DNA of 33,269 bases from Streptomyces flaveus (GTDB lineage Bacteria; Actinomycetota; Actinomycetes; Streptomycetales; Streptomycetaceae). Positions 1 to 7,607 of this stretch are shown one piece after another. The stretch spans positions 1 to 33,269 of the forward strand of contig NZ_BMPQ01000055.1 in NCBI RefSeq assembly GCF_014647675.1, written 5' to 3'. The position numbers and the translations under genes are program-made. The stretch's first letter is position 1; each line of letters begins with the position of its first letter. A model generated the notes under the pieces. The model was not told where the DNA came from. It did no database searches and saw only the letters and a list, made by a program, of their open reading frames with translations.

Positions 1-50
1 CGATGGTACTGCAGGGGGGACCCTGTGGGAGAGTAGGACACCGCCGAACA
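1..50 (+). rRNA. rrf: 5S ribosomal RNA, 3' end (partial)
   Basis: The first ~50 nt match the conserved 3' portion of actinobacterial 5S rRNA: GATGGTACTGC, the GGGGGGACCC helix, GGGAGAGTAGG and the closing CCGCCGAACA. The gene begins left of the window. It is the last gene of an rRNA operon, and a strong hairpin follows 8 nt later. The exact 3' end may be one or two bases further on. Confidence 0.93.
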
Positions 51-58
51 AATGTTGA

Positions 59-90
59 GAAAGCCCCCGCACTTCGGTGCGGGGGCTTTC
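59..90 (+). terminator. rRNA operon terminator
   Basis: A perfect 14-bp stem (59-72 with 77-90) is closed by a TTCG tetraloop. The arms begin GAAAGCCCCCG and end CGGGGGCTTTC, followed by T-containing sequence. Its position just after 5S rRNA makes it the operon terminator. Confidence 0.93.
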
Positions 91-157
91 TGCATTTCGG
101 CCGGAGCAGGATCGGCAAGGATCTCCGCCTCCCTGGTACACGTGGCGCTGGCCGATT

Positions 158-289
158 GTTCCTCTGTCCGAGTGGCTCGTGCGGTCCGGACGAGCGAGGC
201 GCGTTGCCCGGCGGGATTCCGGCGCATGGAATGGCTCGTCGGTGCTTCGGAGGGCCGGGCACCCCGCAGTCCAACCCCTAGGAGGATCC
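158..289 (+). promoter_or_regulatory. Upstream region shared by the two secreted-protein paralogues, copy A
   Basis: Positions 158-206 match 946-994 at 41 of 49 ungapped positions by eye, including GTTCCTCTG and CCGAGTGGC. The match stays detectable, with gaps, up to the ribosome binding site. The block lies at almost the same distance from each start codon (132 and 129 nt). It probably holds the promoter and leader, but no standard -35/-10 pair is obvious. Confidence 0.6.
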
Positions 290-772
290 ATGACCTCTGC
301 CACTGTCCGTCGTGCCGTGATCGCTGTCGGCTTGACCGCCGCGCTCACCCTTCTTCCCGCCCTGTCCGCGCCGGCCGCGGTGGCTGACGTCGGGGACAAC
401 GACATCGTGAGGCTCAAGCTCACCGGTGTCACCGAGACCGACACGATGCCGGAGTACGTCGAGGCCGGCGACAGTTGGGTCACCTACCTGAATCTGTACG
501 ACTCCAAGAAGCGGTTCGCTGGCGACGCCAGCTCGCGGTGCAGTGCTGTCGAGGCGACCAGAGACCATCTGACCGCCCAGTGCACGCGTGTGCTGCGCTT
601 GAAGAAGGGCGAAATCACCCTCCACGACATGATCACGCGCACGAATGATGCGCCCATCACCGCCAAGACTGCTATTGCGGGCGGCGCTGGCATCTACAAC
701 GACGCCGAGGGAGAGGGCTACATCACCCTGACAGGCAACCGGGTCCACTTCGATCTCCACGTCGACGACTGA
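290..772 (+). CDS. Secreted allene-oxide-cyclase-like barrel protein, paralogue A
   Basis: This 160-residue protein has a Sec-type signal peptide: VRR near the N terminus, a hydrophobic stretch at ~9-24 and likely cleavage after an A-x-A near residue 29 or 32. The mature ~130 residues contain two conserved cysteines (RCSAV and QCTRV), DTMPEYVEAGDSW and a glycine-rich C-terminal repeat ending GYITLTGNRVHFDL. This pattern fits the small AOC-like beta-barrel domain found in secreted Streptomyces proteins. The ATG is chosen because GGAGG at 281-285 precedes it and the signal peptide starts there. The next gene encodes a close paralogue of the same length. No catalytic role can be read from the sequence; it may be a ligand-binding or extracellular stress protein. 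The family is likely but the function unknown. Confidence 0.85.
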   Translation: MTSATVRRAVIAVGLTAALTLLPALSAPAAVADVGDNDIVRLKLTGVTETDTMPEYVEAGDSWVTYLNLYDSKKRFAGDASSRCSAVEATRDHLTAQCTRVLRLKKGEITLHDMITRTNDAPITAKTAIAGGAGIYNDAEGEGYITLTGNRVHFDLHVDD

Positions 773-809
773 CGTCGAGAGTGTTCCCCGCACGGGTTCG
801 CTTCCGCTG

Positions 810-838
810 CCCGGGTGGGGGCGCGGCGTCCACCCGGG
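810..838 (+). terminator. Hairpin after paralogue A
   Basis: A perfect 9-bp stem, CCCGGGTGG (810-818) with CCACCCGGG (830-838), is closed by an 11-nt loop. It lies 37 nt after the stop codon. There is no T-run, which is usual for Streptomyces terminators. Confidence 0.65.
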
Positions 839-945
839 GGCCGATCCGTTGGGCCGAATTGGAGGCCGAGCGGTGACGACCGAGGCGTCGAGGGCGGGGC
901 GGTGTCCGGGGGCAGCCCCGCCGACAGTCAGTCAGAGGGGCGACC

Positions 946-1074
946 GTTCCTCTGACCGAGTGGCATGTGCGGCCCGGACGCGGGGGGCGCATTGTCCAAG
1001 GGGGATCACACCGCGTGAAATGACTCGCCAATGCTCCAGAGGGCCTGGGGCACTGTATGCGGCCTGGAGGTTCC
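946..1074 (+). promoter_or_regulatory. Upstream region shared by the two paralogues, copy B
   Basis: This is the counterpart of 158-289 (41 of 49 matches at the left end). It shows that the duplication included the regulatory region. It ends in a GGAGG ribosome binding site at 1066-1070. Confidence 0.6.
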
Positions 1075-1560
1075 GTGATCAATTCAGCTGTCCGTGGTGT
1101 CGTCATCTCAGCCCTCACCACAGCGCTCGCCCTTTTTCCCGCCATGGCCGCGCACGCCGAGGGAAAAGACAAGGGCAACGATATTGAGAAGGTCACGCTG
1201 ACCGGGGTCAACGTGCTCGACACGATGCCCGACTACGTTGAGGCCGGCGACAGCTGGGTGACCCATCTGAAGCTGTACAGCGTCAAGAAGAAGCAGCTTC
1301 GATACGCCGGTGACGCCGAGTCGGAGTGCAGCGCGGTCAAGGCCTCCGCCGACGAGCTGACCGCACAGTGCACGCGTGTGCTGCGACTGAAGAAAGGGAA
1401 ACTGACGCTCAGCGACATGATCACTTACAAGCCGGATAAGCCCGTGACCGCCAAGACCGGCATCATCGGCGGCACTGGCCACTACCGCTCGGCCTATGGT
1501 GACGGCTACATCACCCTGGAAGGGAACCGCGTCCACTTGACCCTCAACATCGACGAATGA
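1075..1560 (+). CDS. Secreted allene-oxide-cyclase-like barrel protein, paralogue B
   Basis: This 161-residue protein is similar to the preceding gene across its whole length; by eye over half of the mature residues are identical. It keeps the DTMPDYVEAGDSWVT block, both cysteines (ECSAV and QCTRV), RVLRLKKGKLTL and GYITLEGNRVHL. It has a signal peptide with probable cleavage after AHA near residue 28. GTG at 1075 is preferred over an in-frame ATG at 1057 because GGAGG lies 4 nt before it and the resulting N terminus aligns with paralogue A. The mature N terminus is charged (EGKDKGND). It has its own upstream region and its own terminator, so it is probably a separate transcription unit. Function unknown. 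Confidence 0.85.
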   Translation: MINSAVRGVVISALTTALALFPAMAAHAEGKDKGNDIEKVTLTGVNVLDTMPDYVEAGDSWVTHLKLYSVKKKQLRYAGDAESECSAVKASADELTAQCTRVLRLKKGKLTLSDMITYKPDKPVTAKTGIIGGTGHYRSAYGDGYITLEGNRVHLTLNIDE

Positions 1561-1575
1561 CGTAGGGCACACCTT

Positions 1576-1611
1576 CCCGCGTGGGGCGCCGTTCACGCTG
1601 CCTCACGCGGG
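1576..1611 (+). terminator. Hairpin after paralogue B
   Basis: A 12-bp stem pairs CCCGCGTGGGGC (1576-1587) with GCCTCACGCGGG (1600-1611), with one G-T wobble and a 12-nt loop. It lies 16 nt after the stop codon. Confidence 0.75.
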
Positions 1612-1661
1612 AGCCGCCCATCACGAAAGTCATCCGGACATCTGGCGACGACACCCTGGAG

Positions 1662-1872
1662 TCGTGAAAATCGGGGTGGGCGACCGCCCGGCTGACGTCG
1701 TTCGATCTTGGTGCCGATTCGAGCCTGTACGAAAGTCTGGCGCTGAGGACCTGGCGCAGGCACCCCGAAGTGTTGCCGCGAGCACGCAGAGCAGATTCTT
1801 CTCTCCTGCCGGATCCTCGCCTGGCGGTCGTTCGCTGCGGCGCGACGGACGGCGCGGGAGGGAGAAACCAGC
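1662..1872 (+). ncRNA. Possible bridge RNA region of the IS110 element
   Basis: IS110-subgroup elements are known to encode a structured bridge RNA in the non-coding left end that pairs with target and donor DNA. This stretch lies directly before the transposase and contains local hairpins, for example GGGCG-ACC-CGCCC near 1677-1690. The limits and fold are inferred from position only; no pairing loops were identified. Confidence 0.35.
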
Positions 1873-3111
1873 ATGGATCTTGTCCACGAACGCTGCGCGG
1901 GGATCGACATCGGCAAGGCCGACTGCAAAGTGTGCATCCGTGTTCCGGGGCGGAACGGACGCCGGCACACCGAGATCCGCACCTTCTCCACGATGACCGA
2001 GGGACTGCTGGCCCTGCGCGAGTGGCTGCTGTCTGAGCAGATCACCCTGGTCGGAATGGAAGCAACCGGGTCCTACTGGAAGCCCGTGTACTACCTCCTC
2101 GAGGAGCAGATGGAGACCTGGCTGCTCAACGCCCAGCACATGCGCAACGTCCCCGGCCGCAAGACGGACGTGCGTGACTGTCAGTGGATCTGCCAGCTCA
2201 TCGAACACGGCCTGGTACGCCCGTCCTTCGTCCCGCCCAAGCCGATCCGGCAACTGCGTGATCTTACCCGCTACCGCACCGAGGTCACCCGGGAACGCAC
2301 CCGGGAGATCCAGCGCCTGGAGAAGCTGCTGGAGGATCCCGGGATCAAACTGTCGAGCGTCGTCTCCGACCTCGGCGGGAAGTCAGCCCGCACGATGGTG
2401 GAGGCGCTGATCGGCGGTGAGCGCGACCCCCAGGTTCTGGCCCGGCTCGCCGTCGGAGCCCTGAAGGACAAGGAAGCCCAACTGGTCCAGGCGCTCACCG
2501 GATTCTTCACCGATCACCACGCTTTCCTGGCCCGCATTATGCTGGATCGCATTGACGCCTCCACAGCCACGGTCAAAGGGCTCACCGCCGAGATCGACCG
2601 CCGTCTTGAGCCCTACCGGCGCCAGCTGGAGCTGCTGGTGACCATCCCGGGAATCAGTCTCACCGCAGCCCAGGTCGTGGTCGCGGAGATCGGGGTCGAC
2701 ATGCGGCGCTTCCCCACAGCTGGCCACCTCGCCTCCTGGGCCGGGGTCTGCCCGGGCAACCACGAATCCGCCGGCAAGGTCACCAGCGGACGCACCCGCC
2801 ACGGTGACGCCTGGCTCAAGGGAGTCCTGGGCAACGCTGCCGCGGCAGCTGCCCGCTCGAAGAACACCTACCTCGCTGCCCAATTCCGGCGCCTGGTCGG
2901 CCACCGGGGCAAGAAGCGCGCGCTCGTCGCCGTCGAGCACTCGATCCTCGTCTCCGTCTGGCACATCCTCACCAGGGACACCCCCTACCAGGACCTCGGC
3001 GCCGACCACTTCATCAACCGCATCCGCAAGTCCCGGCAAACCCGCAGACTCGTCGGCCAGCTCACCCAGCTCGGCTACGACGTATCTCTCGAACCCCGCA
3101 CCAACGGCTGA
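1873..3111 (+). CDS. IS110-family transposase (DEDD recombinase)
   Basis: This 412-residue protein has full family length and no frameshift. The N-terminal RuvC-like domain shows the acidic set D12 (GIDIGKAD), E63 (GMEATGS), D99 and D102 (KTDVRD). The C-terminal transposase domain has the helix-turn-helix-like VTIPGISLTAAQVVVAEIG near 256-274, then LASWAGVCPG and a candidate nucleophile S299 in NHESAGK. The middle region (about 130-250) is helical and charged, as in the family. The start ATG follows a GGGAGGGAG ribosome binding site. All catalytic residues are present, so the copy may be active. It would cut and rejoin DNA as a tetramer guided by the bridge RNA. Confidence 0.95.
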   Translation: MDLVHERCAGIDIGKADCKVCIRVPGRNGRRHTEIRTFSTMTEGLLALREWLLSEQITLVGMEATGSYWKPVYYLLEEQMETWLLNAQHMRNVPGRKTDVRDCQWICQLIEHGLVRPSFVPPKPIRQLRDLTRYRTEVTRERTREIQRLEKLLEDPGIKLSSVVSDLGGKSARTMVEALIGGERDPQVLARLAVGALKDKEAQLVQALTGFFTDHHAFLARIMLDRIDASTATVKGLTAEIDRRLEPYRRQLELLVTIPGISLTAAQVVVAEIGVDMRRFPTAGHLASWAGVCPGNHESAGKVTSGRTRHGDAWLKGVLGNAAAAAARSKNTYLAAQFRRLVGHRGKKRALVAVEHSILVSVWHILTRDTPYQDLGADHFINRIRKSRQTRRLVGQLTQLGYDVSLEPRTNG

Positions 3112-3180
3112 TCGGGCAGGGATTTTCAGAGCAGAGCAGATCGAGGTTGACGAACCACCGGTAACCGATTCTTTCTGCCG

Positions 3181-3744
3181 TCATTCGCGGATACCAGCAG
3201 TTTTCTCGATGAGGCGCGTGAACACTATGAGCGCCCCCAAGGCGGGAAGGAGGCTGGTCAGTGTCCAAAGTACGAAGAACCCGGCCAGTCCCCCGGCAGC
3301 CACACGCAGCTCCGTCGGGGCTTCCTCGGAAACTGCGGCCACCAGCAACAGGGAGATAGTGGACAAGACTCCCATCGCGATGACAGTGAAGAATTGCCAC
3401 AAGTAATCGGTGATGGGTAGAATTCCTGCCTTGCTTGCTTTCCTCAGGAAAGAAGTGTCACAGGCTCGCGTGATCATAGCCAATGCGGCGAGAACGGCTC
3501 CGATGATGACACCGATCATGGAGGCGGCAATTCCGATCACTGGTTCTATCGGCAGGTCGTCGTCATGGCCGAGCCAGGCACCGCCCGCAGCGCCCAGAAG
3601 AGCGCTCACCGGCTCTCCCCACCAAGAACTCTTCAGGCTCACGTGGACCAGCCTCGTGAACTCCATGAAGTACTTGTCCCCCAGGGTCCGTCCTCTGGGC
3701 TCCTCGGGGTACGGATCGAAGCCTTCCCGCGTTTTTATGTCCAT
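3181..3744 (-). CDS. Integral membrane protein of unknown function
   Basis: I do not recognise this 187-residue protein. It has a charged N-terminal tail (MDIKTREGFDPYPEEPRGRT) followed by three or four hydrophobic segments, at about 69-91, 113-138 and 150-177, with a weaker one near 45-58. Its start is taken as ATG at 3744, 5 nt after GAGGG; a GTG at 3756 would put the ribosome binding site inside the gene. It lies downstream of the 88-residue gene on the same strand, with a 106-nt gap, and may be co-transcribed with it. Codon use looks less GC-biased than in the core genes, which suggests acquired DNA. The gene ends just where the insertion sequence region begins but shows no truncation. 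Confidence 0.65.
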   Translation of the reverse strand: MDIKTREGFDPYPEEPRGRTLGDKYFMEFTRLVHVSLKSSWWGEPVSALLGAAGGAWLGHDDDLPIEPVIGIAASMIGVIIGAVLAALAMITRACDTSFLRKASKAGILPITDYLWQFFTVIAMGVLSTISLLLVAAVSEEAPTELRVAAGGLAGFFVLWTLTSLLPALGALIVFTRLIEKTAGIRE

Positions 3745-3850
3745 CACAGCCCTCACTCACTGGCGGGAATTCTCAGTGAGCCGATCGGTGCCGAGGCGAC
3801 CGAAAGCGGCGTGAGATCCGGCATCGGCTGCGGCCTGTGTCTCGCATATC

Positions 3851-4117
3851 TCACCCGCGCGGACGAAAGAGGCCATCGCGATCATTCCGGCGTTTTTCCG
3901 TCTCGACCGTTGATCCGTATTCGCTCATGCCCCTTATGGCATCGTACAGCGACGCGCGGCACCCAACCGGAGGCTGTGCCGCCGCAGGCTCGGCTTCAGT
4001 ATCTCCGGGTATAGGGTCGAGGCATTCGAGGCTGATCTTCGCGTCGCGCGCGAGATCGACATGGAAGTCCTCTGCGTCGATCTTGCACTTGTCGAGCCTT
4101 CGAAGAATATCCTCCAT
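3851..4117 (-). CDS. Small acidic soluble protein, unknown function
   Basis: The product has 88 residues and begins MEDILRRLDKCKIDAEDFHVDL. It has no signal peptide or membrane segment, and the C terminus is basic (KRRNDRDGLFRPRG). The case for a real gene rests on a perfect AAAGGAGG ribosome binding site 8 nt before the ATG. It precedes the membrane protein gene on the same strand and may form a two-gene unit with it. No family is recognised. Like its neighbour, it has weaker third-position GC bias than the core genes. Confidence 0.6.
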   Translation of the reverse strand: MEDILRRLDKCKIDAEDFHVDLARDAKISLECLDPIPGDTEAEPAAAQPPVGCRASLYDAIRGMSEYGSTVETEKRRNDRDGLFRPRG

Positions 4118-4386
4118 TGCTTGTGCCTCCTTTCGTGGTCTGTGCCGGATGGCGTCACCAGGAATGCCGTCGATCTTTCGGGAAACCGCGTCGGTCCGGG
4201 CAAGACTGGATTCTTACTCGACCAGGAAGGATCTAAGACATGCGCTCAACGGTAATTCGGTACGGATAATCGGGCGCGTCATCCGTGGCATTCGGGTGAA
4301 GCTGTTCGGCCGCGGCCCGCTACTCCACCTGCATGACGAGCCGGCTGGTCGGATCATCGTCACGGCCGAGCACTAGGCTCTCCCTC
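4118..4386. other. Divergent intergenic region with a possible gene remnant
   Basis: This region separates the leftward 88-residue gene from the rightward HAD gene and should hold promoters for both. On the plus strand an open frame ending at 4376 encodes a protein-like tail (IRGIRVKLFGRGPLLHLHD and onward) with no visible start or ribosome binding site. It could be the decayed end of a lost gene. Confidence 0.35.
4374..4379 (+). promoter_or_regulatory. Leaderless -10 box of the HAD gene
   Basis: TAGGCT lies 7 nt before the ATG at 4387 and there is no ribosome binding site. This is the usual layout of a leaderless Streptomyces promoter, where transcription starts at the A of ATG. Confidence 0.55.
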
Positions 4387-5034
4387 ATGCGCTATGACCT
4401 GGTGGTCTTCGACAATGATGGGGTGCTCGTCGACAGCGAGCCTCTCTCCAATCGGATCCTCGCCGGCTATCTGACCGAGCTGGGGCACCCCACTTCGTAC
4501 GAAGACTCGCTGCGCGACTACATGGGCGCTGCCGTGCACCGCGTACACGACATCGTGTGGCAGCGGTCGGGGCGGCGGTTGCCCGAGGAGTTCGACGATG
4601 TGCTGCACGCCCGGGTGTTCGCGGCGTTCGAGCGGGACCTGGAGCCGGTGGCCGGGGCGGCGGAGGTGCTGGAGAAGCTGGTGGCGGACGGGGTACGGAT
4701 CTGTGTGGCCTCGTCCGGGAGTCATGAGCGGATCCGGGTCGGGCATCGGAAGACCGGGATGGAGAGGTGGTTCGGGGAGGGCCAGATCTTCAGCTCGGAG
4801 GATGTGGGGCGGGGGAAGCCGGCACCGGATCTGTTCCTGTACGCGGCCGATCGGATGGGCGTACCGCCGGAGAAGTGCCTCGTCGTAGAGGACAGTCCGC
4901 TCGGAGTGCGGGCGGCCGTCGCGGCCGGGATGGACGTGTACGGCTTCACGGCGATGACGACCGCCGACCGGCTGGCGGGTGCAGACCGGCTCTTCGGTGA
5001 CATGAGTGAGCTGATCGGGCTTCTCCAGAGCTGA
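4387..5034 (+). CDS. HAD-superfamily phosphatase (beta-phosphoglucomutase/Gph-like)
   Basis: The product has 215 residues. Motif I is FDNDGVLVDSE (nucleophile D9, acid/base D11). Motif II is the serine in CVASSGS near 107-112. The motif III lysine lies in GRGKPAPD, and motif IV is VVEDSPLGV. The helical cap between motifs I and II (about 16-85) places it in subfamily IA with phosphoglycolate-phosphatase and beta-phosphoglucomutase-like enzymes. It should remove phosphate from a small sugar or organic phosphate in the cytoplasm; the substrate cannot be read. The start is set by motif I and the leaderless box. It is followed after 121 nt by the MFS transporter gene, which has its own promoter. 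Confidence 0.9.
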   Translation: MRYDLVVFDNDGVLVDSEPLSNRILAGYLTELGHPTSYEDSLRDYMGAAVHRVHDIVWQRSGRRLPEEFDDVLHARVFAAFERDLEPVAGAAEVLEKLVADGVRICVASSGSHERIRVGHRKTGMERWFGEGQIFSSEDVGRGKPAPDLFLYAADRMGVPPEKCLVVEDSPLGVRAAVAAGMDVYGFTAMTTADRLAGADRLFGDMSELIGLLQS

Positions 5035-5141
5035 CCAGTGGGCCGGGTGACTGGCCGAACAGCTCGTCAGCTGATCTTGCTCTTCGAAAGGTGAATAAAA
5101 CTCATCTTCCGAATCGTCTACCCACGAGTAAGCAAGAGCCT

Positions 5142-5147
5142 TACGCT
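5142..5147 (+). promoter_or_regulatory. Leaderless -10 box of the MFS gene
   Basis: TACGCT lies 8 nt before the ATG at 5156. No ribosome binding site is present, so a leaderless start is likely. Confidence 0.5.
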
Positions 5148-5155
5148 GAGCCGCC

Positions 5156-6370
5156 ATGACAGATGTGCTGCGGCGCGGCCGGGCTTCGTTGGCGTTCAGC
5201 TTCTTCGCTCAGGGTGTGGCCTTTGCGCTGCTGGTGACGCGGATTCCCGCGATCCAGGACCAGTACGGGATCTCCGATGCCCTGCTGCCCGCCTTCCTCG
5301 CCGCCGTGCCGGTCCTCGCCGGCGTCGGCAGTGTCTGCACGGAGCAGTTGGTCAAGCGGGTGTGTCCCAGTCACGTACTGCGCTGGTCGCAGCCCGTCGT
5401 GCTGCTCGCGCTGCTCGGTGTCGGAGCCGGTGACGGGCTGTGGGAGATCGGGCTGTCGCTGGCGGCGTTCGGGCTGGCCGTCGGAGCGCTCGACGCGTCC
5501 ATGAACATGCTCGGAGTGAGCCTGCAGCACGCGTACGGGCGCAGCATCATCCTCGGCTTCCACGCGGTGTACAGCCTGGGCGGGATCATCGGGGCCTCGC
5601 TTGCGTGGGTGGGGGCGCACTGGGATCTGCACCTGTTCGTGTCGTATCTGCCGGTCGTCCTGGTGCTGCTGCCCGTCGCGTTGGTGGGGAGCCGGTGGTA
5701 CGTCGACGGAGGCGGACCCGGCGCGGAGAAGCCGAAGGAGGCGGTCGGGCAACCCGTCGCCTTCAAGTTGCTGTTGCCGCTGTGCCTGGTGATGACCTTC
5801 GCGTACATCGGGGACTCGACCGTCTCCAACTGGAGCGCCAAGTATCTGCAGGACGTGCTGGGCAGTTCGGAGCAGCTGGCGACCGTGCCGTACAACGTCT
5901 ACATGGTCACCACGCTGCTCGGGCGGGCCATCGGGGACTTCGGGGTGCGGCGGTTCGGGGCCGTGGCGGTCGTACGGCTGGGGGCGATCGTCGCGTCCGT
6001 GGGGTTCGCGGTGGTGGCGGTGGCGCCGGGGGCGTGGGTCGGGCTGCTCGGGTTCACGTTGCTGGGGCTCGGGTTGTGTGTGCTCGTACCGCAGACTTTC
6101 GCGGCTGCCGGGAGGCTGTTCCCCGGTGCTGCGGATGCTGCCATCGCGCGGCTGAATATCTTCAACTATGTGGGTTTCTTGATCGGTTCGCCCCTCGTGG
6201 GGGCTCTGGGTGATGCGTGGACGTATCGGGGGGCCATGCTCGTGCCGATGGTGTTGGTGCTGGTGACCCTGGTGTACGCCCGGTCGTTCGCTCCTGAACC
6301 AAACCGATACGGTGACGGGCATGAGCGGCCGCACACAGCTGATGTGGGACGAGGCAGTAACGGGCTATGA
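5156..6370 (+). CDS. MFS transporter (MosC/YbjJ-like)
   Basis: The product has 404 residues with about twelve hydrophobic segments, the full length of a major facilitator. The N-terminal AFSFFAQGVAFALLVTRIP and QDQYGISDALLPAFLAAVP resemble the MosC/YbjJ group. A short cytoplasmic loop (about 180-200, rich in G, P and K) separates the two six-helix halves. Conserved loop features include LGRAIGDFGVRRFG in the second half. It probably exports or imports a small hydrophilic compound across the cell membrane by proton coupling; the substrate is unknown. The end overlaps acuC by 50 nt, so the -10 box of acuC lies inside this gene. The hydrophilic tail (EPNRYGDGHERPHTADV) is probably cytoplasmic. 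Confidence 0.88.
   Translation: MTDVLRRGRASLAFSFFAQGVAFALLVTRIPAIQDQYGISDALLPAFLAAVPVLAGVGSVCTEQLVKRVCPSHVLRWSQPVVLLALLGVGAGDGLWEIGLSLAAFGLAVGALDASMNMLGVSLQHAYGRSIILGFHAVYSLGGIIGASLAWVGAHWDLHLFVSYLPVVLVLLPVALVGSRWYVDGGGPGAEKPKEAVGQPVAFKLLLPLCLVMTFAYIGDSTVSNWSAKYLQDVLGSSEQLATVPYNVYMVTTLLGRAIGDFGVRRFGAVAVVRLGAIVASVGFAVVAVAPGAWVGLLGFTLLGLGLCVLVPQTFAAAGRLFPGAADAAIARLNIFNYVGFLIGSPLVGALGDAWTYRGAMLVPMVLVLVTLVYARSFAPEPNRYGDGHERPHTADVGRGSNGL
6308..6313 (+). promoter_or_regulatory. Leaderless -10 box of acuC inside the MFS gene
   Basis: TACGGT lies exactly 7 nt before the ATG at 6321 and sits within the 3' end of the transporter gene. No ribosome binding site is seen. Low-level read-through from the upstream gene is also possible. 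Confidence 0.45.
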
Positions 6371-7493
6371 CTTCGGTCCGGATCACCCGATGGATCCGGT
6401 CCGCCTGGCGTTGACCCGTCGGCTGGTCGATGCCTTCGGGCTCGATCGTGAGATGGACGTGGTCGCGGCGAAGGCGGCCGGGGAGTCGACGTTGCGGCTC
6501 GTGCATCGCGAGGACTACATCGAGGCGGTCAAGGCCGCTTCCGTGGATCCTCGGGCGGCGGACATGTCGTACGGCCTCGGGACCATGGACGATCCAGCCT
6601 TCGCCGGGATGCACGAGGTGTCCGCGCTGATCGCCGGGCAGTCGGTGGGGGCGGCCGAGGCGGTGTGGCGCGGGGACGTCTCGCACGCGGTGAACTTCGC
6701 GGGCGGGCTGCACCATGCGATGCCCGGCGGGGCGTCGGGGTTCTGCATCTACAACGACGCGTCGCTGGCGATCGCGCGGCTGCTGGAGCTGGGGGCGGAG
6801 CGGGTGGCGTACATCGATGTGGATGTGCATCACGGGGACGGGGTGCAGGCCGCGTTCTGGGAGGACCCGCGGGTGCTGACGATCTCGTTGCACGAGCATC
6901 CTCGGACCTTGTTTCCGCAGACCGGGTGGCCGGAGGAGACCGGGGCGGACGGTGCGGAGGGCTCCGCGGTGAACGTGGCGCTGCCGGCCGGGACCGGGGA
7001 CGCGGGGTGGCTGCGGGCCTTTCACTCCGTCGTGCCGGAGTTGATCGCGGACTTCCGGCCTCAGGTGCTGGTGACTCAGCACGGGGCCGATACGCACTTC
7101 GAGGATCCGCTGGCTCATCTGGCCGTTTCGCTGGATGCGCAGCGGGCGGTGCAGGTCGCTTGTCATGAGCTGGCGCATGAGTACGCCGAGGGGCGGTGGA
7201 TCGCGCTTGGTGGGGGCGGGTACGCCGTGGTGGACGTGGTGCCCCGGTCGTGGACGCATCTTGTCGCCATTGCCGCGGGGCGGGAGATCGCGCCGGATGC
7301 GGTGATTCCTGAGGGATGGCGGCAGGAAGTCTTCGCTCGTACGCGGCAGTTGGCGCCGGCGCGGATGACTGATGGGCGGTGGCCCGTGGCCTGGAAGTCG
7401 TGGGAGGACGGCTACGATCCGGCCGACCGGCTTGATCAGGCGATCGTCGCGGCTCGGCGGGCCGTGTTCCCGTTGCGAGGGCTGTTGGCGTAG
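6321..7493 (+). CDS. acuC: AcuC-type acetoin utilization protein / histone-deacetylase-family enzyme
   Basis: The 390-residue protein has the full arginase/deacetylase fold. Visible active-site elements are the GPDHPMDP entry, the catalytic histidine pair H131-H132 (GGLHHAMPGG), YIDVDVHHGDGVQ with zinc ligands D168 and H170, D257 in HGADTHFEDPL, and Y301 in GGGGY. AcuC proteins remove acetyl groups from lysines such as those on acetyl-CoA synthetase, so the likely role is control of acetate and acetoin metabolism in the cytoplasm. ATG at 6321 is preferred over a GTG at 6312 because of the leaderless -10 spacing. No recognisable partner acetyltransferase lies nearby. The catalytic set is complete, so the enzyme should be active. 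Confidence 0.93.
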   Translation: MSGRTQLMWDEAVTGYDFGPDHPMDPVRLALTRRLVDAFGLDREMDVVAAKAAGESTLRLVHREDYIEAVKAASVDPRAADMSYGLGTMDDPAFAGMHEVSALIAGQSVGAAEAVWRGDVSHAVNFAGGLHHAMPGGASGFCIYNDASLAIARLLELGAERVAYIDVDVHHGDGVQAAFWEDPRVLTISLHEHPRTLFPQTGWPEETGADGAEGSAVNVALPAGTGDAGWLRAFHSVVPELIADFRPQVLVTQHGADTHFEDPLAHLAVSLDAQRAVQVACHELAHEYAEGRWIALGGGGYAVVDVVPRSWTHLVAIAAGREIAPDAVIPEGWRQEVFARTRQLAPARMTDGRWPVAWKSWEDGYDPADRLDQAIVAARRAVFPLRGLLA

Positions 7494-7607
7494 GCCCTCC
7501 TCGCAGGCCCCGCTTCCGCCAGGGCGGACAGCCGTTTGTTACTCCGACCGTGCGGGCTTTTCCCGTTTTCGGCGTGAGCCAGTGGCACATGCGCCAGCAT
7601 CGCTGAC

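Larger units (their letters stand above)
1612..3180 (+). mobile_element. IS110-family insertion sequence (limits approximate)
   Basis: The element is recognised from its DEDD transposase. IS110 elements usually have no clear terminal inverted repeats and I could not fix the ends. The interval given is the maximum, bounded by the terminator at 1576-1611 and the stop codon of the next gene at 3181. A long upstream non-coding part (up to ~260 nt) and a short downstream part (under 70 nt) fit the IS110 subgroup rather than IS1111. Neither neighbouring gene appears broken by the insertion. Confidence 0.8.

Noticed and set aside
158..1074. Riboswitch in the shared upstream regions of the paralogues
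   Set aside because: The two regions are similar because of duplication. I saw no conserved pairing or known aptamer core.
1..4386. Biosynthetic gene cluster
   Set aside because: No synthases, tailoring enzymes or carrier proteins are present. The genes are secreted proteins, an insertion sequence and unknowns.
5141..6334. Long open frame on the minus strand opposite the MFS gene (397 codons)
   Set aside because: It is a shadow of the transporter gene: its translation is rich in R, H, P, Q and D with no domain, while the plus frame has clear membrane segments and family motifs.
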